Origin: SAR86 cluster bacterium
GTDB lineage: Bacteria; Pseudomonadota; Gammaproteobacteria; Magnimaribacterales; D2472
DNA: 20,241 bases
Assembly: GCA_016779505.1 (NCBI GenBank)
Contig: JADHNM010000015.1
Coordinates: 1-20,241 of the forward strand
Reading direction: 5' to 3'
The position numbers and the translations under genes were made by a program. Below, piece by piece: positions 1-7,258 of the stretch. The stretch's first letter is position 1. Each line of letters begins with the position of its first letter. A model generated the notes under the pieces. It saw nothing but the letters and a program-made list of their open reading frames with translations, was not told the origin of the DNA and ran no database searches.

Positions 1-603
1 AATTGATTTAGATATAAGAGCTTCAATCTCATCCAATTGTGAGCAAGCAAATTCGTGCGTCATATCTTGAAGAGAAGCGTTAAAAATAATTTGCGTTGAA
101 TTGTCTAAATTATCAAAGACTATAAGCTTTTCGGCCTTGACTAACATAATATCAGGCATATGCTCAGCAAACTTTGATCCCTTGCCAGGCAGCATGGCTA
201 TTTTAGCTTCTGCATATTGAGAGCTTTCGTAAGCAAAAAAACCAACATAGCCCCCATGAAATCTTGGTAAATCCTCTAGGTTCGGTGATCGGTGCTGAGA
301 AGTTATTTCTTCAATTGCTTGCAATGGATTTTCAGCAATAAATTTATTAGCAACCCCATCAACTGATGTTTCAATGGTGTTGCCTGAAACTTTAATGGTA
401 TCAATGCAACCAAAGCCAATAATTGAATATTGCGCCCATCTCTCACCTCCCTCCACTGATTCAAATAAAAAATTATTTTTTTGGTCTGCGATTTTTGAAT
501 ACAAAGATAATGGTGTGTCTTCAGGAGCTGAAACTTTTCTGCTAATAGGCAGAACTGTAAAATTATCCTCTTTAAAGTTGTTATATTCTTCTTTTGCAAT
601 CAT
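1..603 (-). CDS. trpE: Anthranilate synthase component I, N-terminal part (runs off left edge)
   Basis: TrpE uses chorismate and ammonia (supplied by the TrpG glutaminase subunit) to make anthranilate, the first committed step of tryptophan synthesis, in the cytosol. Only the first 201 codons are in the window; the chorismate-binding catalytic domain lies beyond the left edge. The N-terminal domain is recognisable by ESVEGGERWAQYSIIGF at residues 48-64, the conserved segment of this family. LFES at 46-49 corresponds to the LLES element that in known enzymes binds tryptophan for feedback inhibition, so allosteric control is probably kept (inference). The ATG at 603 lies 11 nt after the stop of the DUF192 gene, with no good Shine-Dalgarno, so expression as part of the rpe run is likely. 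In Pseudomonas rpe and gph precede trpE (from memory). The paralogue PabB is the main alternative, but the ESVEGGERW segment favours TrpE. Confidence 0.9.
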   Translation of the reverse strand, partial: MIAKEEYNNFKEDNFTVLPISRKVSAPEDTPLSLYSKIADQKNNFLFESVEGGERWAQYSIIGFGCIDTIKVSGNTIETSVDGVANKFIAENPLQAIEEITSQHRSPNLEDLPRFHGGYVGFFAYESSQYAEAKIAMLPGKGSKFAEHMPDIMLVKAEKLIVFDNLDNSTQIIFNASLQDMTHEFACSQLDEIEALISKSI

Positions 604-614
604 TAGACTTATTT

Positions 615-1043
615 TTAGAGATTGATTTTATCGCCTTCAGCAATTTGATTTTTAGAAAACCAACCCTGATTAACTTCAACAGCCATCCTGGCCTTTTTTG
701 AAGAACAAATAGACTCCTCTGAAAAGGGGACCATATCATAAATCTCCAGTATTCTTCCATCGGCTGAGAGATAAGCAACACTCAAAGGAATTGAAGTATT
801 TTTCATCCACATGCATTGCTTTTTACTTGATGGCCAAATAAAAATCATTCCATGATTTGTTTTAAGAGATGCTTGGAACATTAAACCTTTGCTGCGAGAT
901 TCATTTGTATTTGCAATGCTTAGCAATAGCTTTGCTGATTTTCCCTCAAAAGTTGCCTCTAAGTTCCCATAAGATTGGGTAGAAAGAATAATTAAACTTA
1001 AACTAAGAAATTTTTTGACGGAAACTCTGAATAGTTTCTTCAT
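615..1043 (-). CDS. DUF192 family exported protein
   Basis: A 142-residue protein of the DUF192 family, a small single-domain family of unknown biochemical function, often exported. Residues 1-26 (MKKLF..., a hydrophobic run around 12-22, then STQSYG) look like a Sec signal peptide, so the product is probably periplasmic. The body has the family signature: SRSKGLMF at 49-56, GMIFIWP at 65-71, MWMKNTSIPLSVAYL at 78-92 and VEVNQGW at 122-128. The ATG at 1043 is preferred over an in-frame TTG at 1058 because it puts the basic start of the signal peptide at residue 1 and has a weak GGA 10 nt upstream. This start makes the gene overlap the 3' end of rpe by 41 nt, longer than the other overlaps here, and suggests translational coupling. 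It lies between rpe and trpE, where gph sits in Pseudomonas. Confidence 0.85.
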   Translation of the reverse strand: MKKLFRVSVKKFLSLSLIILSTQSYGNLEATFEGKSAKLLLSIANTNESRSKGLMFQASLKTNHGMIFIWPSSKKQCMWMKNTSIPLSVAYLSADGRILEIYDMVPFSEESICSSKKARMAVEVNQGWFSKNQIAEGDKINL

Positions 1044-1668
1044 AATCTGATGATCCAAAAATTGCTGATCCTGCTACAAATACATTGGCCCCAGCTTCAG
1101 AGACACTGGCAATAGTATCGAGATTGATGCCACCGTCAACTTCAAGGTACATATCTTTATCTTGCTGATCAATCTTTGCTTTCACGTCTTGTATTTTTTT
1201 TAAAGTGCTTGGAATGAATTTCTGCCCGCCAAATCCTGGATTTACACTCATCAACAAAACCAAATCGATGTCTTGAATAATATTATCTAGAACAGATGTT
1301 GATGTTGCAGGGTTTAATGCAATACCGACTTTACAGCCAAGACTTTTAATTAAGTCAATGGTCCTTGCAACATGTTTAGTGGCCTCTGGGTGAAAACTAA
1401 TTAAATCTGCGCCTGCCTCTGCAAAACTTTTGGCAATTTCATCAACCGGTTCAACCATTAAATGAACATCAATAAAATTTTTAATGCCATCATCTCTTAG
1501 AGATTTACACACCATGGGACCAATGGTTAAATTTGGCACATAATGATTGTCCATAACATCAAAATGAATCCAATCGGCACCAGCATGCATAACCGAATTA
1601 ACTTCTTCTCCCAAGCGTGCAAAGTTTGCTGATAGGATTGATGGTGCAATGAGTGATTGATTTTTCAT
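1003..1668 (-). CDS. rpe: Ribulose-phosphate 3-epimerase
   Basis: Rpe interconverts D-ribulose 5-phosphate and D-xylulose 5-phosphate in the non-oxidative pentose phosphate pathway (cytosol). At 221 residues it has the normal family length and covers the whole TIM barrel. Visible signatures are IAPSILSANFARLGEE near the start, HFDVMDNHYVPN at 35-46, VHLMVEP at 68-74, LLMSVNPGFGGQ at 138-149 and EVDGGI at 176-181. The metal-binding and acid-base residues of the family fall at His35, Asp37, His69 and Asp178, so the enzyme should be active. The ATG at 1668 is 6 nt downstream of the murU stop and has no Shine-Dalgarno, which points to coupling with murU. The 3' end overlaps the DUF192 gene. Confidence 0.97.
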   Translation of the reverse strand: MKNQSLIAPSILSANFARLGEEVNSVMHAGADWIHFDVMDNHYVPNLTIGPMVCKSLRDDGIKNFIDVHLMVEPVDEIAKSFAEAGADLISFHPEATKHVARTIDLIKSLGCKVGIALNPATSTSVLDNIIQDIDLVLLMSVNPGFGGQKFIPSTLKKIQDVKAKIDQQDKDMYLEVDGGINLDTIASVSEAGANVFVAGSAIFGSSDYEETIQSFRQKIS

Positions 1669-1674
1669 AGTTAA

Positions 1675-2346
1675 TTAATTTTCTTCTTTTAGCGATGCCC
1701 TTGCAAGCTCTAACCTCTCAATAGTGCCAATATCTATCCAGAGTGAATGATCTTGATGGGCGGTAATTTTTTGTTGTTTAATAAGAGGCTTGATTATTGT
1801 ATTCCAAATATCAAATGGGAAATCTAAGTTTAAATGCTTCGTTAAAATTTTGGGATTAATTAATGAGATGCCTGACCAAGTTAAATCATTTGTTCCCTCA
1901 TTGACGATTACTGAGCCGTCAAGAAGAGAGAAATCTCCGTCTTGATTATGATTTGGGTTTGAGATACCAATTAAATGTGCTGTATCAGTGGAGTTGGGCA
2001 GCCTGGATAGATCAATTTCAGAGAAAATATCTGCATTACATAGTATGAATGGATCTTCTCCTAAGTGATCCATGGCATTGACTAAAGCGCCCCCAGTCCC
2101 ATAAGGGAATGGCTCTTCAATAAAACTTATATTTTGATAATGAGAATGATTTTTCAAGGATTGTTTTATTTGCTCGCCTAAGTATGAAATGTTGATGACA
2201 AACTCATTGATGCCAAGTTCTAACAGTTTATTAATCTGATCTTCGATTAAGGAGAATGATCCAACTTTTAATAGGGGCTTAGGGGTTTTAAAAGTTAAAG
2301 GCTGAAGTCTTTTCCCCTCTCCAGCAGCAAGAATCATCGCTTTCAT
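1675..2346 (-). CDS. murU: N-acetylmuramate alpha-1-phosphate uridylyltransferase (MurU-like)
   Basis: A sugar-1-phosphate nucleotidyltransferase of 223 residues. The signature LAAGEGKRLQPLT (6-18) followed by TPKPLL (21-26) is the NTP-binding loop; GTGGAL (83-88) and the metal-binding NAD of CNADIF (103-108) follow, and WIDIGTIERL (203-212) is a typical C-terminal element. The family includes many sugar nucleotide synthases. The MurU call (MurNAc-1-P + UTP to UDP-MurNAc in peptidoglycan recycling) rests on its length and on its position directly after an AmgK-like kinase close to lptD, the arrangement recalled for Pseudomonas. The two genes overlap by 4 nt (ATGA). Together they would form the bypass that re-makes UDP-MurNAc without the MurA/MurB route. 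Mannose-1-phosphate guanylyltransferase is the main alternative annotation. Confidence 0.85.
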   Translation of the reverse strand: MKAMILAAGEGKRLQPLTFKTPKPLLKVGSFSLIEDQINKLLELGINEFVINISYLGEQIKQSLKNHSHYQNISFIEEPFPYGTGGALVNAMDHLGEDPFILCNADIFSEIDLSRLPNSTDTAHLIGISNPNHNQDGDFSLLDGSVIVNEGTNDLTWSGISLINPKILTKHLNLDFPFDIWNTIIKPLIKQQKITAHQDHSLWIDIGTIERLELARASLKEEN

Positions 2347-3296
2347 ATCATTGATAATTTATTTTTTAATTTTGGTTCAATTTCTTCTATTAAATATTCT
2401 TTGCATGCCCAATTATCTGGAATGATGGAAATTAGGTTCTGTAAAATTAAAGGCATATCCATTAGACGGAAACCTTTATCTTCATAAAGGTAGAGTCTTG
2501 AGAGAACTCCTAAAATCCTTAAATTTCTTTGCACGCCTCCCCATCTAAAAAGCTCAAATGCATCATTAGGGCCATCAATAAAATGTGATTGTTCTTGAAA
2601 ATATTTTAAGGCTTTAGTTATTGCATCATGATCAGCTAAACGATAATGATCCAGTAAAATTCCTGCCAAATCTATCCCAATTGGTCCTCTAGATAGATCT
2701 TGAAAATCTATTACAAAAATTTCATTCCTTTCAGATAAAATTAAATTTCTTCTTTCAAAATCAAAGTGGCAGTTAACATATGGTTGAGTAGATAATTCAC
2801 TCGAAGTTTTTTCTATTAATTGTTCTATGGAGGAATCAACCTTTACATCTAAAAACTGATTACAAAAAATCTCACTAAATAACATCATTTGATTTAAGAG
2901 ATCAGCACTTTCTAGTGATGGAATATTTAAATTCGGAATTGTCTGAATTTTTATCAATAGATCTAGGCACTTTAGAGTTAATTCCTCGTAATCAATGCTA
3001 TTTCTAACTTTCAATAGATTCATATCTCCAAGATCATCTTGAATGGTAATGCCTAATTCAGGAAAGCTGTCTAACACTTTGGGAGAATTAATTTGATGCT
3101 TTAAAAGAATATTTGCAATTTTGATAAACTGAGCATGACTCCCTTTTTGTGGATCTAAAAAACACAAGATGAAGCTAGCATCTTCCTGAATAAGTCTCCA
3201 GTATTCTCTTCCGCTTGCTTCATTTTTTAAGGCAACAGCTTGCTGAGATGGATATCCACATCTGGCGCTAAGTTTTAAAATATCTTTTTCGTTCAA
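2343..3296 (-). CDS. amgK: Anomeric MurNAc/GlcNAc kinase, APH fold (AmgK-like)
   Basis: A 317-residue kinase of the aminoglycoside phosphotransferase fold. The catalytic loop reads CHFDFERRNL (176-185), with Asp179 as the expected base and Asn184 as metal ligand; the second metal motif is VIDFQD (195-200), followed by RGPIGIDLAGIL. The C-terminal WGGVQRNLRILGVLSRL segment also resembles AmgK. In known AmgK, MurNAc or GlcNAc is phosphorylated at C1 and the product goes to MurU, here the overlapping downstream gene. The usual HRD-type triplet is His-Phe-Asp, a mild departure. No ATG is available near the N-terminus; the reading frame opens with TTG at 3296, one base after the stop of the SDR gene, without a clear ribosome binding site, so the exact start is less certain than the identity. 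Confidence 0.85.
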   Translation of the reverse strand: MNEKDILKLSARCGYPSQQAVALKNEASGREYWRLIQEDASFILCFLDPQKGSHAQFIKIANILLKHQINSPKVLDSFPELGITIQDDLGDMNLLKVRNSIDYEELTLKCLDLLIKIQTIPNLNIPSLESADLLNQMMLFSEIFCNQFLDVKVDSSIEQLIEKTSSELSTQPYVNCHFDFERRNLILSERNEIFVIDFQDLSRGPIGIDLAGILLDHYRLADHDAITKALKYFQEQSHFIDGPNDAFELFRWGGVQRNLRILGVLSRLYLYEDKGFRLMDMPLILQNLISIIPDNWACKEYLIEEIEPKLKNKLSMI

Positions 3297-3297
3297 A

Positions 3298-4155
3298 TTA
3301 ACTATTTTTTATTTCATCTGGCAAAGGCGTGTCATCTGGTAAAAAGAAATCAAGCGCTAACTGATCAAAGGGAACGTCAGCGTAGTGACTAAAATCTTTT
3401 ATTCCAGCCTCATACAAAACTAGGTCATCTATACAAAAATTCCCAGAAAAATCTTCTGAATTTTTATTAAAGATTTCATATGCTGCATCCGCCATTATTT
3501 CAGGCGTTCTTGAGATGCTCATTAATTCCTCTCCGCCTAGAATATTTTTTACTGCTGCTGTTGCGATAGCGGTTCTGGGCCATAAGCCATTAACTGCTAT
3601 GCCATCAGGTTTTAATTCTTCGGCCATACCCAAAACACACATACTCATAGTAAATTTTGCCATTGTGTATGCTAGGTGGGGGCCAAACCATTTCGGTTTC
3701 ATATCAAGAGGTGGAGCTAGATTTAATATATGAGCATTGTTGGATTGTTTAAGATGTGGGATACAGTATTTACTTACCAAATAAGTTCCTCTTCCATTAA
3801 TTTGGTGCATTAAATCATATCTTTTCATATCTGTGTCTGGTGTGCTGGTCAATGAAATTGCAGATGCATTGTTGACACAAATATCAATTCCACCGAAGTG
3901 GCTAACAGTTTGCTCAACAGCATCTCTAACATTTGCTTCATCGCGCACATCTAAAATAATTGGCAATGCTTCTCCGCCCGCAGCTACAATTTCATCAGCT
4001 GCAGTGTATATAGTTCCATCAAGTTTTGGGTGAGGCTCTGCTGTTTTTGCTGCCAATACAACCTTAGCACCATCCTTGGCAGCTCTTTTACCAATTTCAA
4101 GACCTATTCCTCTGCTACCCCCAGTGATAAATAACACTCTGCCTTTTAAACTCAT
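3298..4155 (-). CDS. Short-chain dehydrogenase/reductase, HSDL2-like
   Basis: A 285-residue classical-type SDR. The NAD(P)-binding TGGSRGIG is at 11-18, NNAS at 96-99, and the catalytic Tyr and Lys of YTMAK at 163 and 167. The segment after the nucleotide-binding loop (AEPHPKLDGTIYTAADEI, 39-56) and the LGMAEELKPDGIAVNGLWP region identify the subgroup close to the N-terminal domain of animal HSDL2 (from memory). The substrate is unknown; family members are linked to fatty-acyl or isoprenoid metabolism. The residue where the catalytic Ser is expected is Ala147 (codon GCT). The ATG at 4155 was chosen because the GGAG 7 nt upstream is a good ribosome binding site and the SDR fold begins there; upstream in-frame codons to 4314 run into the divergent promoter region. 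It is the first gene of the leftward run and abuts amgK. Confidence 0.88.
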   Translation of the reverse strand: MSLKGRVLFITGGSRGIGLEIGKRAAKDGAKVVLAAKTAEPHPKLDGTIYTAADEIVAAGGEALPIILDVRDEANVRDAVEQTVSHFGGIDICVNNASAISLTSTPDTDMKRYDLMHQINGRGTYLVSKYCIPHLKQSNNAHILNLAPPLDMKPKWFGPHLAYTMAKFTMSMCVLGMAEELKPDGIAVNGLWPRTAIATAAVKNILGGEELMSISRTPEIMADAAYEIFNKNSEDFSGNFCIDDLVLYEAGIKDFSHYADVPFDQLALDFFLPDDTPLPDEIKNS

Positions 4156-4258
4156 TTTATGTCTCCAACTTTTATAATAATTATTGCTTGATGTTGCATT
4201 TTTAAACAGGTTGATGCAAGTTAAGGGATTATTATAAGCTTTAGAAATGGGGACGACT
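4156..4258. promoter_or_regulatory. Divergent intergenic promoter region
   Basis: These 103 bp separate the two longest runs of the window, both of which must start here or be read through. On the plus strand, TTGATG (4211-4216) and TATAAG (4233-4238) are 16 nt apart and would start RNA near 4245, giving a leader of about 14 nt with GGGG before the ATG at 4259. On the minus strand there are -10-like AT runs (TTATAA around 4173) but no -35 that I would defend. No operator dyad was recognised. Confidence 0.5.
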
Positions 4259-4855
4259 ATGAATGTAGATTTTATTTTTGATTTTGCGAGTCCGAATGCA
4301 TACCTATGCCACAAAGCAATTCAAAATCTTGAAAAAACTCATGATATAAAATTTAACTATGTGCCCTGCCTTCTAGGAGGCATCATGAAACTGACTAACA
4401 ACCAGCCTCCCATGATAACTTTGGCTGAAATTCCTAATAAAATGAAATATGAATTCGATACTGCCTTCAATAGATTCATAAGAGAACATAACATTACAAA
4501 ATTTAAAATGAATGAGCATTTTCCCGTCAACACTATATCTCTTATTAGGGGTGCGATAGTTGCACAAAAAAATGATTTTTTTAATTCCTATGTTGAAATA
4601 GTTTTAAGTGGGCTTTGGGAGCAATCTCTTAAGCTTGATACACCAGAAGCACTGCACGAGCTGTTAACAAAAAATAATTGTCATGCTGATACGATTATTG
4701 ATGGCATTGCTAAAGATGAAATAAAAGCAGAATTAATTGCCAATACAAGTAAAGCTGCTGAAAAAGGGGCGTTTGGAATTCCAACATTTTTTGTAGGAGA
4801 TGAAATGTTCTACGGAAAAGACACCTTGAGAGAACTTAAAGAAATGGCTTCTTGA
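4259..4855 (+). CDS. DsbA-fold kappa-GST / 2-hydroxychromene-2-carboxylate isomerase family protein
   Basis: A 198-residue thioredoxin-superfamily protein of the kappa-class glutathione transferase / 2-hydroxychromene-2-carboxylate isomerase group. The N-terminus MNVDFIFDFASPNAYL matches the family start (compare FDFLSP in NahD-type isomerases, from memory), with Ser11 where DsbA has the first active-site Cys; the CxxC place is Ser-Pro-Asn-Ala, so it is not a disulfide oxidase. The cis-Pro region FGIPTFFVGDEMFYGKDTL is near the C-terminus. There is no signal peptide, so it is cytosolic and probably uses glutathione. The real substrate is not known. ATG 4259 is preferred to ATG 4247 because GGGG (4249-4252) is well placed for it and the fold starts immediately. 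It is the first gene of the plus-strand run, 11 nt upstream of lptD. Confidence 0.85.
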   Translation: MNVDFIFDFASPNAYLCHKAIQNLEKTHDIKFNYVPCLLGGIMKLTNNQPPMITLAEIPNKMKYEFDTAFNRFIREHNITKFKMNEHFPVNTISLIRGAIVAQKNDFFNSYVEIVLSGLWEQSLKLDTPEALHELLTKNNCHADTIIDGIAKDEIKAELIANTSKAAEKGAFGIPTFFVGDEMFYGKDTLRELKEMAS

Positions 4856-4866
4856 AGCTTTAATTA

Positions 4867-7182
4867 TTGAAATTTACCAAACCACAATACCACCCCTCAA
4901 AGAACTTCCTTGTATTTATCTTTGTTCTTTTTACTAATTTACAATTAGGCGCATCTTATCTTGATCAATTTGAGCAACATCAATTTCAGGGTTGCAGTAA
5001 TCCAGACTATCCAAAACTAACTAATAAGTATGCATCTGGATCTATGGATGCTGGAAAAATAGATATTCAATCAAACGGAGATATTTCACTTGATGAAGAT
5101 GTTTTAATTGGATTAAAGAATGGTCAGGTTATGGCCTCTAGTGCGATCTATTCTAAAAATCAAAACTTTATTCAAGATATGAAGAATGGGAATATCTACC
5201 ATTTTGATAATTACTTTAAATTTTTGAACGGCTCGTTAGCAAAAGATTCTGGTGAGATCGAACTCGTTAATGGAACAGCCTTTTTAGAAGAAAGAAATTT
5301 ATTGGTTAAGTATCAAACATTGGCAGGAAATTTAGGTGAAAGCCTTAAATTTAATAATGCAACTCTTAGTTCTTGCAATAATAGCTCAGAGGGCTGGGAG
5401 ATCAATGCTAAATCTATCAATATTAATGAAGAGTCACATCGCGGTTACGTTGAAGACCTCAGCCTTAAGATTCTTGATAGAACACTTTTAAAACTCCCCT
5501 ATTTGCCCTTCCCTGCGACAACAAAAAGACTCAGTGGCTTTCTAGAACCCGAGCTGAGCTTTACGTCTGATGGAGTCGATCTTTTTTTACCATACTTCTG
5601 GGTACTATCTGATCAATCAGATCTAACAATTGCTCCAAGAGCTCTGAAAGATAGAGGTTTTGGCTTAGAGGGAAATTATAGATATCTAACTAAATCTAAT
5701 TCAGATTCTATGAATTATTTTGATCTGCTGTTTTTTCCAGAAGATAAAGAATTTAAAAAAGACTATGAACTGGCTGATAATGAAAGATGGGCTTTTCGCT
5801 TGAAAGAAAATAGAAGCTTTTCTAATGTGACAACCTCTATTGATTGGGCTAAATCCTCTGACTCAATGGTGTTGCTTGATTTGCCCTCTAGCCTCACAAG
5901 CATAGCTAATCAAAGAGATCACTATCTGAGGCAATCTGTGTCGATGAATATGCTGGTAAATAATTTTTTAATTAGCATTGCTCGAGAAGGCTTTCAAAGC
6001 TTGAATCCATTTATTAATAATGGGTTTATCAAGAAACCTGAATTAAATCTTGAATATCAGCAATATGGCCCATCAGTTACATATTTTGCTAGAGCTAATT
6101 ATTCAAACTTTGATATAAATAAAAATCATTATTTGCTTCTTGATAATAAAACAGCGAAGCAAATTGGAAAAAGGTTTTTTACGGAAATTGGAGCAGAAAC
6201 TCTTCAAGATTTTAGGTATTTTGATCTATCAATAAATGGATCTTTTTTGTATAAAAAGTATGACCTTGATGATATTAAAATAAATTCTAAATCTACCACA
6301 ATCCCTTCGGTTGAAATAAAAATTTCATCTTTATTTAGCCAATCTTCTGAAGATAGCTTTTCGCTTTTTATGCCTGAGTTTGTTTATCAAAAAACTACTT
6401 ATAAAGACCAGTCCGCAGATCCTATCTTTGATCTTCACCAGCGGAATTTTGGAAACTTTAATAGACTAAATACTAAGTATTTTTTTGGTAAAGATAGGGT
6501 GCCTGATACAGAATTTTTGCTCGCTAGATTAAAGCTGCAAAAGAGAATCAATAACAGCTCTAGGCTGAATTTTCAAATCATCAAGAAGAATGAGCTGCAA
6601 GAAAGTCGAGTAATTAACTCAATGCTAAATCAGTCTATTGAGAAAGATAGTCAAATTGGTACGAATGTATCTTTTGAAAGTGAAATTCTTAGGGCATATT
6701 TTGCAGCTAACTACTCCCAAAAAAGAAATACACTCAATTTTGGGCAGACGGGAATAGAAATTCAGCTTCCGGAAACTCGATTGATCTTATCAAGAAAATT
6801 TCAAACCAATGTTCCCCTGTTGAATTCTAAAAATAAATTAGACTATGTAGAATTTTCACTTGAACGGTCAATGTCTGAGGGCTATAAATTTATAGGTGGG
6901 ATAAGTAAAGATTTAGATTCGAAGAAAAATTTAGAGAGTTATTTTGGTTTTGGTTTTGAGAACTGCTGTCTAGCTTTTAAAATTTACGCATCAGACAAAA
7001 GACTATCAAAATATAACCTTCTCAATTTTCACTCTCTACAATTTAATAATGCGAGTTGGGATAAAATGATTTCTATAGAAAACAAAAGTAGAATTAATTT
7101 TGAGTTTGAGTTGAAGGGGCTGACAGGCGGAAACAATAATAAGAGAAATAGGTTTTTCTCTAATGCTTTTTCGAACCTTTGA
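4867..7182 (+). CDS. lptD: LPS-assembly outer-membrane protein LptD
   Basis: LptD is the outer-membrane barrel that, with the lipoprotein LptE, inserts lipopolysaccharide into the outer leaflet. The 771-residue length is near the usual size. Residues 1-30 form a signal peptide with a long basic n-region and hydrophobic FLVFIFVLFTNLQL. Next comes the periplasmic LptA-like jellyroll (about 60-185), then the barrel start with LPYLPFPATTKRLSGFL, SDGVDLFLPYFW and LTIAPR, all typical of the family. Exactly four cysteines are visible, Cys43, Cys170, Cys700 and Cys701, the pattern that makes the two inter-domain disulfides in known LptD. No ATG exists before the signal peptide; TTG at 4867 is the only sensible start because a stop lies two codons upstream. 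surA follows 76 bp downstream. Confidence 0.95.
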   Translation: MKFTKPQYHPSKNFLVFIFVLFTNLQLGASYLDQFEQHQFQGCSNPDYPKLTNKYASGSMDAGKIDIQSNGDISLDEDVLIGLKNGQVMASSAIYSKNQNFIQDMKNGNIYHFDNYFKFLNGSLAKDSGEIELVNGTAFLEERNLLVKYQTLAGNLGESLKFNNATLSSCNNSSEGWEINAKSININEESHRGYVEDLSLKILDRTLLKLPYLPFPATTKRLSGFLEPELSFTSDGVDLFLPYFWVLSDQSDLTIAPRALKDRGFGLEGNYRYLTKSNSDSMNYFDLLFFPEDKEFKKDYELADNERWAFRLKENRSFSNVTTSIDWAKSSDSMVLLDLPSSLTSIANQRDHYLRQSVSMNMLVNNFLISIAREGFQSLNPFINNGFIKKPELNLEYQQYGPSVTYFARANYSNFDINKNHYLLLDNKTAKQIGKRFFTEIGAETLQDFRYFDLSINGSFLYKKYDLDDIKINSKSTTIPSVEIKISSLFSQSSEDSFSLFMPEFVYQKTTYKDQSADPIFDLHQRNFGNFNRLNTKYFFGKDRVPDTEFLLARLKLQKRINNSSRLNFQIIKKNELQESRVINSMLNQSIEKDSQIGTNVSFESEILRAYFAANYSQKRNTLNFGQTGIEIQLPETRLILSRKFQTNVPLLNSKNKLDYVEFSLERSMSEGYKFIGGISKDLDSKKNLESYFGFGFENCCLAFKIYASDKRLSKYNLLNFHSLQFNNASWDKMISIENKSRINFEFELKGLTGGNNNKRNRFFSNAFSNL

Positions 7183-7258
7183 TGAAATAAAGTGTCTTAG
7201 CATTTTATAAATATTCTTACCGTTCAATACCTTTGTAAACATTTAATTAAGTACAATA
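7183..7258. promoter_or_regulatory. lptD-surA intergenic gap, possible surA promoter
   Basis: A 76-bp AT-rich spacer, the largest gap inside the plus-strand run. TACAAT at 7252-7257 resembles a -10 hexamer and sits directly before the surA ATGs (7259 and 7265), but no -35 lies at 15-19 nt from it. No hairpin with a T-run was found, so lptD and surA may still share a transcript. Confidence 0.25.

Noticed and set aside
4156..4314. N-terminal extension of the SDR frame by 53 codons
   Set aside because: It runs through the divergent promoter region and into the neighbouring gene; the SDR fold and a good GGAG both support ATG 4155.
7223..7257. Full surA promoter (TTCAAT or TTTGTA with TACAAT)
   Set aside because: Spacings of 23 and 14 nt do not fit a sigma-70 promoter; kept only as a low-confidence -10-like box.
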